Shown here: piece by piece, positions 33,410-42,600 of the stretch
Layout of the letters: every line of letters starts with the position of its first letter
How positions within the stretch are numbered: position 1 is the first letter of the stretch
Origin: an uncultured Lachnospiraceae bacterium
GTDB lineage: Bacteria > Bacillota > Clostridia > Lachnospirales > Lachnospiraceae
Length of the DNA stretch: 50,555 nucleotides
Assembly: GCA_900548905.1 (NCBI GenBank)
Contig: URMK01000053.1
Coordinates: forward strand, 1-50,555
Reading direction: 5' to 3'
Notes under the pieces: generated by a model
The model's database searches: none
What the model saw: only the letters and a program-made list of their open reading frames with translations
Told to the model about the DNA's origin: nothing
Position numbers and translations under genes: made by a program

Positions 33410-34426
33410 CTATCCCTCCTCCGTCAGACGGCAGAAAGAATTTCGGGTAAACGCAAGCGTTATTGTGGTACCGTTTCCATCCGATTCGGCGGAAAGGCCG
33501 ATTCCCAGCTTGGCACACAACCTCCTGCACAGATAAAGCCCCAGCCCGGTGGAGGAATTGCCGAGCCGTCCGTTTGTACCGGTAAACCCTTTTTCAAAAA
33601 TGCGCGGCAGATCTTCGGACGGGATTCCTATTCCGTTATCATGTACCCTTAATGCCATCCCTTCTTCCGTACGGACGGCGTCAAACAAAAGCACCGGATT
33701 TTCCCGCCGGTACCGCACCGCATTACCGATGAGCTGATTCAGAATAAAAACCAACCATTTTTCATCGGTAAAAACCGTATGACCGCAGTCCTCCAGACGG
33801 ATCCGCACCCCATTGCTCATAAGAAGCTGTTTGTTATCCGATACTGCCTGATGGATAATATCCGAAAGCAGGATTTCCCTTATCAGATAATCCTTTTCCA
33901 CGGTTGCGCTGCGGGCATAATAAAGGGCCTGTCCCGCGAAATGATTCAGCTTCTCCAGTTCCAGCAGCATGGTGCGTGTCACTTCGGATTTATTATTGTC
34001 ACACAGAAGCTTCAGGGCCGTCAGAGGCGTTTTAATCTCATGGATCCATTGTTCAATGTATTCCCGGTACTCCCTGCGCTCCCTTTTTGCCGCGGATACC
34101 TGCTCCAGCATGGACTTCCCCGCCATAGACAAGATCCGGTAATAAACACGGTCATCCGCCCGTGCCGGCTTATCCATAACCTCCGCTATGAGGTACCGTT
34201 CTTCCAGAGCATCCGCCAGCTTCAACAGCTGCTCCAGCCTCTTTTTCCGCAGCCGGTAATCCGCAGACAGCCAAGCGGTGATCAGCAGCAGCCAGCAGGT
34301 TGTGATAACCCCCACCGTACCCGCACCATTTCCCACGGCGGAAAGGAAAAGGGCCAGCAGGATCATCGCAAGCGCCTGGAATATAAGAAGGAACAGATGG
34401 TCTTTTATATAATCCGTTCCCTTCAT
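33410..34426 (-). CDS. BceS-type intramembrane-sensing histidine kinase
   Basis: A 338-aa kinase with two membrane helices (about 11-30 and 35-53) and almost no extracellular loop, as in BceS-like kinases that sense through the ABC transporter. The H box is WIHEIKTPL (His129), with an N box LIGNAVRYR and G1 box DNGIGIP. It overlaps the response regulator stop as ATGA. Confidence 0.93.
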   Translation of the reverse strand: MKGTDYIKDHLFLLIFQALAMILLALFLSAVGNGAGTVGVITTCWLLLITAWLSADYRLRKKRLEQLLKLADALEERYLIAEVMDKPARADDRVYYRILSMAGKSMLEQVSAAKRERREYREYIEQWIHEIKTPLTALKLLCDNNKSEVTRTMLLELEKLNHFAGQALYYARSATVEKDYLIREILLSDIIHQAVSDNKQLLMSNGVRIRLEDCGHTVFTDEKWLVFILNQLIGNAVRYRRENPVLLFDAVRTEEGMALRVHDNGIGIPSEDLPRIFEKGFTGTNGRLGNSSTGLGLYLCRRLCAKLGIGLSAESDGNGTTITLAFTRNSFCRLTEEG

Positions 34427-35091
34427 ATCAGATACCCCTGACGGTGCTTCGTGCGGATATATTCCGTAAGCCCCAGCCTGGCAAGCTTTTCCCGTATCCG
34501 GGATATGTTCACACTCAGCGCGTTGTCATCCACGTATATCCGGTTATCCCACAAATATTCCACGATATCGGCCCGCGAACAGATCTTTCCCGCATGGCGG
34601 AACAGATAAACCAGAATTTTCATTTCATTCTTCGTCAGCTCCTCCTGCTTTCCCGCACAGGCCATCCTGCCGCTCTCCGGGCAGAGACACAGCCCCCGGT
34701 GTTCAAGGCTCTCCGCCTTCCCGGAAGGACAGGATCTCTTTAAAAGGGAAGCGATCCTGGCAAGGAGGATCGCCACATGATAGGGTTTGGTAATAAAAGC
34801 GTCACCGCCCAGCATAATGCTGTTTAGTTCATCCATATCCGTATTTCTGCTGGTGACAAAAATAATCGGCGCCGCAGAAAAGGTACGGAATCCCGAACAG
34901 ATTTTAAACCCGTCCTCCCCGGGCAGATTGATATCCAGAAGAAGCAGATGGGGCCGCCATTCCCGAATCTGCCCCAGAGTATCCGTAAAATCCGTCACCA
35001 TCCCCACTTCATAACCGTTCCCCCGCAGGAGCGTGCCTAATTCCTTCCGGATAACAGGATCGTCCTCCACCAACATTATCCTGTAATTCAT
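34423..35091 (-). CDS. BceR-type OmpR-family response regulator
   Basis: A 222-aa regulator: receiver domain with phosphoacceptor Asp53 (LLLDINLPG), switch Thr/Lys in VTSRN and ITKPYH, and a C-terminal winged helix (about 125-222). ATG at 35091 follows GGAGG; a longer frame has no support. It should activate the transporter operon through the palindrome at 33305-33324. Confidence 0.94.
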   Translation of the reverse strand: MNYRIMLVEDDPVIRKELGTLLRGNGYEVGMVTDFTDTLGQIREWRPHLLLLDINLPGEDGFKICSGFRTFSAAPIIFVTSRNTDMDELNSIMLGGDAFITKPYHVAILLARIASLLKRSCPSGKAESLEHRGLCLCPESGRMACAGKQEELTKNEMKILVYLFRHAGKICSRADIVEYLWDNRIYVDDNALSVNISRIREKLARLGLTEYIRTKHRQGYLI

Positions 35092-35139
35092 CCGTGCCTC
35101 CTCTCTTCCCCTGTCGGATCTGTATCGCAGGCATCGGCC

Positions 35140-35194
35140 GGCCCGGCTGCTTTCACGCATAGTGTTGCCCGGCGAACCGGGCATGGTAGTTTAC
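35140..35194. repeat. 55-bp hairpin repeat, copy 2
   Basis: Read leftward it opens GTAAAC and holds GCCCGG-TTCG-CCGGGC. The TAA of GTAAAC is the stop of the amidohydrolase gene (35191-35193). Confidence 0.85.
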
Positions 35195-36495
35195 TGCGCA
35201 CTGAGCCGGTTTATGATTTCGTTGGCCTTTGCATATAGTCCCTCCACATCATCGCAGCAGAGGAATTTACCGGCATAGTAGAGGATCTGCCCGTCAATCA
35301 TAGTCATCTTCACATTCTGTTTGCTGCCGCTGTAAACAATGTTCTTTTGGATATTGTTCAGAGGCTGCATATTGGGCTGATGCAGATCAATCATAATAAT
35401 ATCCGCCTTCTTGCCCTCCGCCAGGATATCACAGTCAGGAAGGCCCATAGCTTTTGCCCCGTTTACCGTAGCCATCCGGAGCACTTCCTGCGCATCCACG
35501 GCGGAAGCATCCTTTTCCCGCAGCTTGGCAAGCCCTGTCGTCAGGAACATTTCCCGGAACATATCCAGACAGTTGTTGCTGGAAGCGCCGTCCGTTCCGA
35601 TTCCCACATGAATTCCCTTTTCCAGGAAGCGGGTAATAGGCGCCACTCCGCTTGCCAGCTTGGTGTTGGATCCGGGGTTGGTGATGATATGAAGGCCCTT
35701 CCGGGCAAAAAGATCCATATCCTCTTCCGTGAAATGAACGCAATGGTAGCCGCCTCCGCCGTAATCGAACAATCCCAGGGAATCCAGGAACTGCGGCGGG
35801 GTCATCCCATAACGCTCCAGGCATTCGTCCGTTTCCGTCCTGGTTTCCGACAAATGGGTGAAAAGCGGCGCCTTATATTTGTGAACCATTTCCGACACCT
35901 GCTCCAAAAGCTCCCTGGAACAGGTATATTCCGCATGGACGCCAAGCATATAGGAAATCAGGGGGTGCATCCCGTTCAGGGTGCAGTAACGTTCCTCCAT
36001 CACTTCAAGCGCCGGCCCGAACTTATTCAGCCCGCTCACCAGCACACAGCGCATTCCCATATCCACACAGGCCCGGGCAATATCCTTCGGGGATAAATAC
36101 ATATCAAATATCGAGGTCACGCCGGTGGTAAGGTATTCCAGGATGGCGAGCCGGGTGAGGTCGTAGTTATCCTGCTCCGTCATTTTGGCTTCCAACGGGA
36201 AAATCTTGGTATTCAGCCATTCCTGAAGCGGCATGTCATCCGCGAAGGAACGCATGGCCACCATGGCGGAATGGGTATGGGCATCCTTGAAGCCCGGCAT
36301 CAGCACGTTTCCGTCACAGTCAATTTCCTTGTCCGCAATCAGCCCGATGCTCCCTGTCCTCTTACAGAATACATCCAAATCCGTGCCGTCCCCGATATAG
36401 AGGATCCTGTCATCCTCCACCCAGAGTTCTCCCTGCAATAGCCCGCAGTCTCCATCCATTGTCATAATCCGGGCGTTGTACAAGCGTATTTTCAT
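35191..36495 (-). CDS. Amidohydrolase of the SAH/MTA or nucleobase deaminase type
   Basis: A 434-aa metal-dependent TIM-barrel deaminase. Metal ligands are the HxH of DAHTHSAM (73-75), a later HAEYTC, THLSET and the GTDGASSNN block with the catalytic Asp. This fits the MtaD/SAH-deaminase and guanine-deaminase families, which deaminate adenosine-like or guanine substrates; the exact substrate is not readable. The next genes are nucleoside salvage enzymes, supporting a purine role. ATG at 36495 has AAAGGAG 12 bases upstream. Confidence 0.87.
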   Translation of the reverse strand: MKIRLYNARIMTMDGDCGLLQGELWVEDDRILYIGDGTDLDVFCKRTGSIGLIADKEIDCDGNVLMPGFKDAHTHSAMVAMRSFADDMPLQEWLNTKIFPLEAKMTEQDNYDLTRLAILEYLTTGVTSIFDMYLSPKDIARACVDMGMRCVLVSGLNKFGPALEVMEERYCTLNGMHPLISYMLGVHAEYTCSRELLEQVSEMVHKYKAPLFTHLSETRTETDECLERYGMTPPQFLDSLGLFDYGGGGYHCVHFTEEDMDLFARKGLHIITNPGSNTKLASGVAPITRFLEKGIHVGIGTDGASSNNCLDMFREMFLTTGLAKLREKDASAVDAQEVLRMATVNGAKAMGLPDCDILAEGKKADIIMIDLHQPNMQPLNNIQKNIVYSGSKQNVKMTMIDGQILYYAGKFLCCDDVEGLYAKANEIINRLSAQ

Positions 36496-36585
36496 ATTCG
36501 GTCAGTCTCCTTTATATCTATTATCCTTACCTGTTACTCACAGTTCGTTATTTTACCGGGCAGTACCCGGCGGCTTTCCTTTGGC

Positions 36586-37011
36586 CTACAGGTCAGCCGG
36601 GCCGAACCCATCCGGCAGAAGTTCCTTCAGCGTATAAACCCTGTAGTCATCCTCCGATACCGCCGCAATCACTTCAAAGGTATCCGGGCTGCAGAATTCC
36701 ATCATCACCTGCCGGCATACCCCGCAGGGCGTGGTGTAATCCGTTAACGCCCCCTGCTTTCCCCCCACCACCGCTATCGCCCGGAAAGCGCGCACGCCTT
36801 CGCTGACCGCCTTGAAAAAAGCGGTCCTTTCCGCGCAGTTGGTAGGGGTATATGCCGCGTTTTCCACATTGCAGCCCGTGAATATAAGCGGCTCTCCGTC
36901 CTTTTCATAGGCGGCCAGCAGGGCGGCGCCCACAAAAAAACCGGAATAAGGCGCATAGGAATTTTCCCTGGCCTTTATTGCTTCCTTTATCAGCCTTCTG
37001 TAATCCGTCAT
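36586..37011 (-). CDS. cdd: Cytidine deaminase
   Basis: A 141-aa zinc enzyme of the CDA family that converts cytidine or deoxycytidine to uridine. The zinc motif is TNCAERTA plus PCGVCRQ, and the NSYAPYSGFFVGAALL start is typical. It is the middle gene of a salvage cluster, 42 bp after the phosphorylase gene. Confidence 0.94.
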   Translation of the reverse strand: MTDYRRLIKEAIKARENSYAPYSGFFVGAALLAAYEKDGEPLIFTGCNVENAAYTPTNCAERTAFFKAVSEGVRAFRAIAVVGGKQGALTDYTTPCGVCRQVMMEFCSPDTFEVIAAVSEDDYRVYTLKELLPDGFGPADL

Positions 37012-37053
37012 GCCCTTTCCTTTCTTCCGGCAGATTCCCGTTTCCGTCTCTCC

Positions 37054-37893
37054 TCAGTCCTTCAAGGCAGCCCCGAATTTCTTTACCGATTCCGTTACCA
37101 GCGTCTTGAACGCAGGTGCCGCTGCATTGGCCGCCTCCTGTACCTCTTCATGGGTGAGCGGGTTGTCGGTCATCCCTGCCGCCAGATTGCATACACAGGA
37201 AATGCAGCAGATTTTCATCCCCATATGGTTTGCGGCAATGGCCTCCACAACGGTAGACATCCCCACAGCATCCACTTCCAGTTTGTGCAGCAGCCTGATT
37301 TCCGCAGGCGACTCAAAAGAAGGCCCCGTAAGCTGGGCATAAATACCTTCTTTCAGGCCAATCCCCTGTTCTGCGGCCGCTTCACGGATGAGCGACCGGA
37401 GATCCTCATCGTATACATGCGTCATATCCGGGAAACGCACGCCCAACTCGTCCAGATTGGCACCAATCAGCGGATTCGGCGCCCAGAGGGAAACATGATC
37501 GGTGAGCATCATAAAATCCCCTGCCGTAAAGGACGGATTGATACCGCCGGAGGCATTGGTCAAAAACAGCACTTTGGCTCCCATCAGCTTCATGAGCCGG
37601 GTGGGCAGGACCACGTCGGAGATGGGATAACCTTCATAGTAATGCACTCTTCCCTTCATGCACACTACCGGTACCTCGCCCACATAACCGAACATAAACT
37701 TTCCTGCGTGTCCCGGTACGGTGGAAACCGGGAAGCCTTCAATATCATGGTAATCCAGTTCCGCCTCCACGCGGATATCATCGGCATAATCACCCAGGCC
37801 GGATCCGAGTACAATTGCCACCTCCGGCTGAAAATCGATTTTCTGCTTTACACTTTCGTAGCATTTTACCAGTTTATCATATACAGGATTCAT
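37054..37893 (-). CDS. punA: Purine nucleoside phosphorylase (trimeric)
   Basis: A 279-aa enzyme that splits purine (deoxy)ribonucleosides into base and (deoxy)ribose-1-phosphate. GSGLGDYAD, HYYEGYP and TNASGGINP and SLWAPNPLIG are the class II (trimeric) signatures. ATG at 37893 follows AAGGAGG; the longer frame from 37938 is not supported. It leads the salvage cluster with an extended -10 promoter. Confidence 0.94.
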   Translation of the reverse strand: MNPVYDKLVKCYESVKQKIDFQPEVAIVLGSGLGDYADDIRVEAELDYHDIEGFPVSTVPGHAGKFMFGYVGEVPVVCMKGRVHYYEGYPISDVVLPTRLMKLMGAKVLFLTNASGGINPSFTAGDFMMLTDHVSLWAPNPLIGANLDELGVRFPDMTHVYDEDLRSLIREAAAEQGIGLKEGIYAQLTGPSFESPAEIRLLHKLEVDAVGMSTVVEAIAANHMGMKICCISCVCNLAAGMTDNPLTHEEVQEAANAAAPAFKTLVTESVKKFGAALKD

Positions 37894-37954
37894 ATATGAC
37901 CTCCTTACATAGAATTTAAAACAGTTTTTCAGATGCAAATCCGTTTCTGCAACC

Positions 37955-37980
37955 AGTATAGCAGAATCCCGTCAGGATTC
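37955..37980 (-). promoter_or_regulatory. Extended -10 promoter with an embedded palindrome before punA
   Basis: TGCTATACT read leftward has the extended -10 TGN. Just upstream, GAATCC-CGTCA-GGATTC (37964-37980) is a perfect palindrome that replaces a recognisable -35 and could bind a regulator. Confidence 0.5.
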
Positions 37981-38083
37981 CTAGATAAAAAAGCCGACTT
38001 CCCCCAAAAAACAACTGACCGCTGTTTTCCCGCCCGCCCCGCAAATACCGGTTGGGTGCGTGTCCCCCTGATACACGCAGAAA

Positions 38084-38107
38084 ACCGGAAGGCATCCGCC
38101 TTCCGGT
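38084..38107 (-). terminator. Terminator of spoIVA
   Basis: ACCGGAAGGC and GCCTTCCGGT form a perfect 10-bp stem around a GGAT loop, followed by TTTT read leftward. Confidence 0.85.
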
Positions 38108-38163
38108 ACGTCCCGTACTGTGCCGGCAGCCGTTCAGACAAGTCCGGGCTGCTGCCGTAGCCG

Positions 38164-39645
38164 TCAAATGATGATGCAGACCATTCCGCCATTGCTGTCG
38201 TTTACGATCTTCTGCATGGTTTCCTGGAGTTTCACCTGGCTTTCGTCACCAATCATGGAAATCTTGCCGGTAATTCCGTCGTTAACCAGCTGTTCCACCG
38301 TTTTCCCGAAAATATTGGTTTCCCAGATACCCTCGGAATCTTTTTCCGCATCCGCAATATAGCTGATCAAATCCTCCGCCTGTTCCTGGGTTCCCACGAT
38401 AGGGGCGATTTCCGTAATCACGTTTGCTTTTATCATATGGATGGAGGGGCTTTCCGCTTTGATTTTCACGCCGAATTTATTTCCGTGCTTGATGACCTCC
38501 GGCTTATCCAGCCTGATCTCCGCCCGTTCCGGCGTCACTACCCCATAGCCCTTCAGCCGCACGGATTCCATGGCGTGGAGCACCTTTGTGTATTCCCTGC
38601 GCATCTTGGACATTTCCTTCAATACGGAAATGAGCTGGTATTCGCTGGATACATTTTCTCCGATCAGCTCACTGAGCATCTCATAGTAATACTTATCATC
38701 CACATCCAGAACGACCCGTATGCTCCCGTCCGCCATATTGATTTTTTCAACAATACACCGCTTGATGTAATCGCTGTCCACCGCCACCTGGGTATTGATG
38801 ACATCCTTTACCGTGTCAATGCCATCCATGAGGCCCCGGATCTTCTCTATTAAATCCGCTTTCAGTTTATGGGTGTTCGGCAGCATTTCCACCCATTTTG
38901 GCATGTAAAATTCTATCATGGTCACCGGGAATTCATACAGCACCTTCTCCATAATCTGGTTAATGTCATCCCGTTTCAGCTGTTCACAATTGACCGGTAT
39001 TGCCGTCACCTGATATTTTTCCTGGATCGCGGCAGCCGTATGGATAGCGTCCTCTCCATAGGGGCGTTCCGAATTCACCAGTACCAGGAAGGGCTTATGC
39101 AGCTTTTTCAACTCCTGGATGGTTTTCTCCTCCGGGGCTATGTAATTTTCCCGTTTCAATTCCCCGAAGCTGCCGTCCGTGGTCACCACAATCCCGATAG
39201 TGGAGTGGTCGTTGATAACCTTTTTAGTCCCGATTTCCGCCGCCTGGGTAAAAGGAATCTCATAGTCAAACCAGGGCGTTTTCACCAGACGCTCTTCTTC
39301 ATCCTCCATGTGCCCTGCAGCGCCGTCCACCATAAAGCCCACGCAGTCCACCAGACGCACCTTGACGTTCACATCGCCGCTCAGGGTGATCTGGGCCGCT
39401 TCCTTGGGTATGAATTTGGGTTCCGTAGTGGTTATGGTCTTTCCTCCCGAACTCTGGGGAAGCTCATCCTGTGCGCGTACTTTTTCCGATTCATCGGCAA
39501 TGTATGGCAGTACCATCAGATCCATAAAGCGTTTGATGAAGGTAGATTTCCCGGTTCTCACGGGTCCTACCACGCCGATGTAGATTTCTCCGCCGGTACG
39601 AAGCTGAATGTCTTTGTATAAATTTTGTGTATGCAAAGTGTCCAT
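38164..39645 (-). CDS. spoIVA: Stage IV sporulation protein A
   Basis: A 493-aa ATPase that polymerises on the forespore surface as the base of the coat. The N-terminal P-loop is GPVRTGKS (27-34), with DCVGFMVDGA and the C-terminal half of SpoIVA (ending GGMVCIII) intact. Length matches. ATG at 39645 follows AAGGGGA. A sigma-E-like promoter precedes it, as in other spore formers. Confidence 0.97.
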   Translation of the reverse strand: MDTLHTQNLYKDIQLRTGGEIYIGVVGPVRTGKSTFIKRFMDLMVLPYIADESEKVRAQDELPQSSGGKTITTTEPKFIPKEAAQITLSGDVNVKVRLVDCVGFMVDGAAGHMEDEEERLVKTPWFDYEIPFTQAAEIGTKKVINDHSTIGIVVTTDGSFGELKRENYIAPEEKTIQELKKLHKPFLVLVNSERPYGEDAIHTAAAIQEKYQVTAIPVNCEQLKRDDINQIMEKVLYEFPVTMIEFYMPKWVEMLPNTHKLKADLIEKIRGLMDGIDTVKDVINTQVAVDSDYIKRCIVEKINMADGSIRVVLDVDDKYYYEMLSELIGENVSSEYQLISVLKEMSKMRREYTKVLHAMESVRLKGYGVVTPERAEIRLDKPEVIKHGNKFGVKIKAESPSIHMIKANVITEIAPIVGTQEQAEDLISYIADAEKDSEGIWETNIFGKTVEQLVNDGITGKISMIGDESQVKLQETMQKIVNDSNGGMVCIII

Positions 39646-39680
39646 AATATAAATCCCCTTCCGCTTGCCTAGCTGTTACC

Positions 39681-39710
39681 AATATATGCAGGGAAAGGGA
39701 ATGATTATGC
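39681..39710 (-). promoter_or_regulatory. Sigma-E-like promoter of spoIVA
   Basis: Read leftward, GCATAAT (39710-39704), 15 bp, CATATATT (39688-39681), against the sigma-E pattern KMATATT-N13/15-CATACAMT, with one and two mismatches. About 36 bp before the start codon. Confidence 0.5.
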
Positions 39711-39736
39711 AAAAAAAGCGTAATCTTACTGTGAAT

Positions 39737-41116
39737 TTACTGCACAGCCCTGTCTGAACTGTTATAATTCCAGACCTCCCGGGGAAGCAGGGCATCGGGC
39801 GTACGGTACCTTCTATGGTATTCCTTTATTTTTTCCTTCAGAACCTCCGTAATGCCGGCATATTCCGGCTTTCCGTACAGGTTCTCCCGCTGCAGGGGAT
39901 CCCGCTTCCTGTCAAACAGGATATGATCATAAAACATACCGCCCCGGTAGCCTCTGCCCACATAGGCCAGTTCATATTCCTCCGTAATGATCCCTGTTCT
40001 TGGCACGTCGCTGGGAAAGATACAAACCTCCTTCCTCCCTTCTTTTCCTGCCAGCAGTTCCCCGGACAAATCCTCCCCGTCACAGGGATAGCTGTAAGGA
40101 ATACCCAGCAGCCCGGCAAGTGTGGGGGCAAAATCCGTCATCCGGATCCAGGCGGGACTGCGAAAACCCGCCTTTTTGCATTCCGGCAGACGAACCAGCA
40201 TGGGGATATGGTATACGCTCTCATACAGGTTGTTTTTTTCCATCAAACCGTGCTCGCCCAGATAATCCCCGTGATCCGTGGTAAAAATCACCGCCGTCTC
40301 TTCCAGCAGGTTTTCTTCCCGCAGCGCATGCAGAATTTTCCCCACATTATCGTCAATGCATTTCACTGCTCCCAAATACTGGGCCTTCAGCCGCCGGAAA
40401 TGATCCTCCCGTTCAAAAAGACCGGCGGGAAAATAATGGTGCCGGCCCCATTCGTCTTTCTCCGCCCAGTCGGGAAGCTTTTCCTCATAAAAGGTTTCCG
40501 GGATTTCCATTTCCAGCGGATCGAACATGGTATCATAGGGCTTACGCACCCGGAAGGGCTGGTGGGGATCCGGCATGCTCACCATAAAAAGGAACGGACT
40601 CCCCTTCCTTTGCCCCTTCAGGAAGCGTATGGTTTCATCCGCCAGCCAGTCCGTGGTATAGGAACACGCATCCCCTACCTGCCCGGACAAAACAAGCCGT
40701 CCGTCTTTCTGCTGCACCGATTTGCAGTGTCCGAATTCCACCTGGTAATCCCAGCATTCAAATCCCAGCCGGTTACAGCCCTCCAGGCTCTCCCCCCGTT
40801 CCCGGTGATCCCCCAGATGCCATTTCCCCGCATAGCCGGTCCTATAGCCGGCGCTGCAAAATGCCTCCGCAAAGCCATGCTCCCCCGCTCCCACAGGCCG
40901 CCCGTTGGAAAGCGCCCCGTTGTTATGGGGATATCTTCCGGTCATAAAACATCCCCGGGAAGGCGTACATACCGCGCTGGGGGTATAGCAGTTCTCCAGC
41001 AGGATTCCTTCCTCCGCCAGGGAATCGATATAAGGCGTTTCCACCTCTTTTCCTCCGTAACAGCCCAGAACATCCCTTCTGAGCTGGTCGGTCATAATGA
41101 TCAACACATTTTTCAT
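39737..41116 (-). CDS. Cytoplasmic sulfatase, CTPSR type
   Basis: A 459-aa type I sulfatase. The formylglycine motif is CTPSR at residues 50-54 (Cys50, the serine-free form that needs an anaerobic sulfatase maturase), with MTDQLRRD (metal Asp) and TTDHGDYLGEHGL. No signal peptide: the protein begins directly with the first beta strand. It likely desulfates an imported sulfated sugar. The last dozen codons overlap a GTAAC-type repeat, giving an odd C-terminus (NYNSSDRAVQ). The start has AGGAG. Confidence 0.93.
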   Translation of the reverse strand: MKNVLIIMTDQLRRDVLGCYGGKEVETPYIDSLAEEGILLENCYTPSAVCTPSRGCFMTGRYPHNNGALSNGRPVGAGEHGFAEAFCSAGYRTGYAGKWHLGDHRERGESLEGCNRLGFECWDYQVEFGHCKSVQQKDGRLVLSGQVGDACSYTTDWLADETIRFLKGQRKGSPFLFMVSMPDPHQPFRVRKPYDTMFDPLEMEIPETFYEEKLPDWAEKDEWGRHHYFPAGLFEREDHFRRLKAQYLGAVKCIDDNVGKILHALREENLLEETAVIFTTDHGDYLGEHGLMEKNNLYESVYHIPMLVRLPECKKAGFRSPAWIRMTDFAPTLAGLLGIPYSYPCDGEDLSGELLAGKEGRKEVCIFPSDVPRTGIITEEYELAYVGRGYRGGMFYDHILFDRKRDPLQRENLYGKPEYAGITEVLKEKIKEYHRRYRTPDALLPREVWNYNSSDRAVQ

Positions 41117-41154
41117 CCGTCATCTCCTAATCCGTTATCATACGGCCCGCCCTT

Positions 41155-42591
41155 TCAAAGGGGAAGAAATGCATCCTGCTCCCAGCACCGCTTTCTCTGC
41201 CCCCTGCCGGTTACAGGCAGTTCTTTTCCGCTGAAGGGGGCCCGGCAGTACACGGCAAACCATTCCTCCAGCTGTCCTCTCATCACACCGATCCTCTCTG
41301 CATACCGTTTATCCCCTATACGGTTATCCCGTTCCTCCGGATCCGTTTCCAGGTCGTAAAACGCATCCGGCCCCTGAGGATAGCGGATCACCAGCTTTTC
41401 TTTTTTAGTCCGGAGCATGCGCACAAAACCATACTCATCGCAGATGAAGATATCCTCCTCTTCTTCCCCTTCCTCTCCCTTCAGAAAAGGGACCAGGCTT
41501 CTGCCCGGCTGCTGCTCCTCCGGCCGGTAACGGCAGCCCGCAAGCTCCAGCAGGGTGGGAAAAATATCACATTGCCCGGCGGTCCGTTCCGTCACAATCC
41601 CTCTGTCTTTCAGAAAGGGGGCATACAACAGAAACGGCACCTTGACGGAAGAATCATACATATTGGGAGGATAGGTTCCGTTGCCCTTTCCCCAAACGCC
41701 GTGATGCCCCATGTTCATTCCGTTGTCGGAGGTAAAAATAACCACCGTATCCTCCGAAAGCCCCGTATTATCCAGATAATCCAGGATTTTCCCCACCTCG
41801 GCATCCATGGCGGTTATCGCGGCAAAATATCCGGTCAGGTTCTCCCTCCGCTTATCCGGCGTATCCCCAATGGGACAGGTCTTTATCTGCCACGGATGAA
41901 TTGGCTCCTCCGGCACGGAGGAAAATGCACAGGTTTCATAAAGCTTCAGATATTCGGGCTTATGCTCCTGCGCCCCCCAGGGGGAATGGGGCGCCGTATA
42001 ATGGACACTCAGATAAAAGGGGGCATCCCCCTGCCCCAGTTCTTCCAGATACTCCAGCGCCTTGTTTGTAATAACATCCGTTATATATTGGGTTTCGTTT
42101 ATAAAGCGGCCGTTTTCAAAGGTGTCCCCATGATAATACCTGCAGCCTCCCGTACCGATGGTAAACCACCTGTAAAATCCCTGTTTCCTGCAGGGATTGT
42201 TGCCCAGATGCCATTTCCCGCTGAGAGCGCAACGGTATCCGGCTTCCGCCAGATATTCCACATAGGTTTTCTGCCCTTCCAGGTAATCAATCCCCTGATC
42301 CGGCATCCGGAAATGTTCATGCCCCACAGCTTCGGGGAACGCTGCAGTATCCATATTACCGCCTGCAATCCAGTCATGCACCCCGTGGGCGGAGGGCATT
42401 TTTCCCGTCATCACAGAAGCCCTAGCCGGCGAACAGACGGGGGAACTGCAGAAAAAATGGGAGAACCGGACTCCCCGTGAAGCAAGGCGATCCAGGGAAG
42501 GCGTTATAATCTCCTCATTTCCGGCACAGTGCATCGCCCAGGCCCCCTGATCATCGGTAAGAATAAATACAATATTAGGCTGTTTTTTCAT
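41155..42591 (-). CDS. Cytoplasmic sulfatase, CSPAR type
   Basis: A 478-aa type I sulfatase with formylglycine motif CSPAR at 53-57, LTDDQGAW (metal ligands) and FTSDNGMNMGHHG. It has no signal peptide. Sequence differs clearly from the neighbouring sulfatase, so it probably removes sulfate from another position or sugar. It starts nine bases after the permease stop, with GGAGGAGAGG upstream. Confidence 0.93.
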   Translation of the reverse strand: MKKQPNIVFILTDDQGAWAMHCAGNEEIITPSLDRLASRGVRFSHFFCSSPVCSPARASVMTGKMPSAHGVHDWIAGGNMDTAAFPEAVGHEHFRMPDQGIDYLEGQKTYVEYLAEAGYRCALSGKWHLGNNPCRKQGFYRWFTIGTGGCRYYHGDTFENGRFINETQYITDVITNKALEYLEELGQGDAPFYLSVHYTAPHSPWGAQEHKPEYLKLYETCAFSSVPEEPIHPWQIKTCPIGDTPDKRRENLTGYFAAITAMDAEVGKILDYLDNTGLSEDTVVIFTSDNGMNMGHHGVWGKGNGTYPPNMYDSSVKVPFLLYAPFLKDRGIVTERTAGQCDIFPTLLELAGCRYRPEEQQPGRSLVPFLKGEEGEEEEDIFICDEYGFVRMLRTKKEKLVIRYPQGPDAFYDLETDPEERDNRIGDKRYAERIGVMRGQLEEWFAVYCRAPFSGKELPVTGRGQRKRCWEQDAFLPL

Positions 42592-42600
42592 CCTCTCCTC

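Noticed and set aside
39815..41359. 514-codon + strand frame opposite the sulfatase
   Set aside because: Antisense shadow spanning a gene boundary; no start signal.
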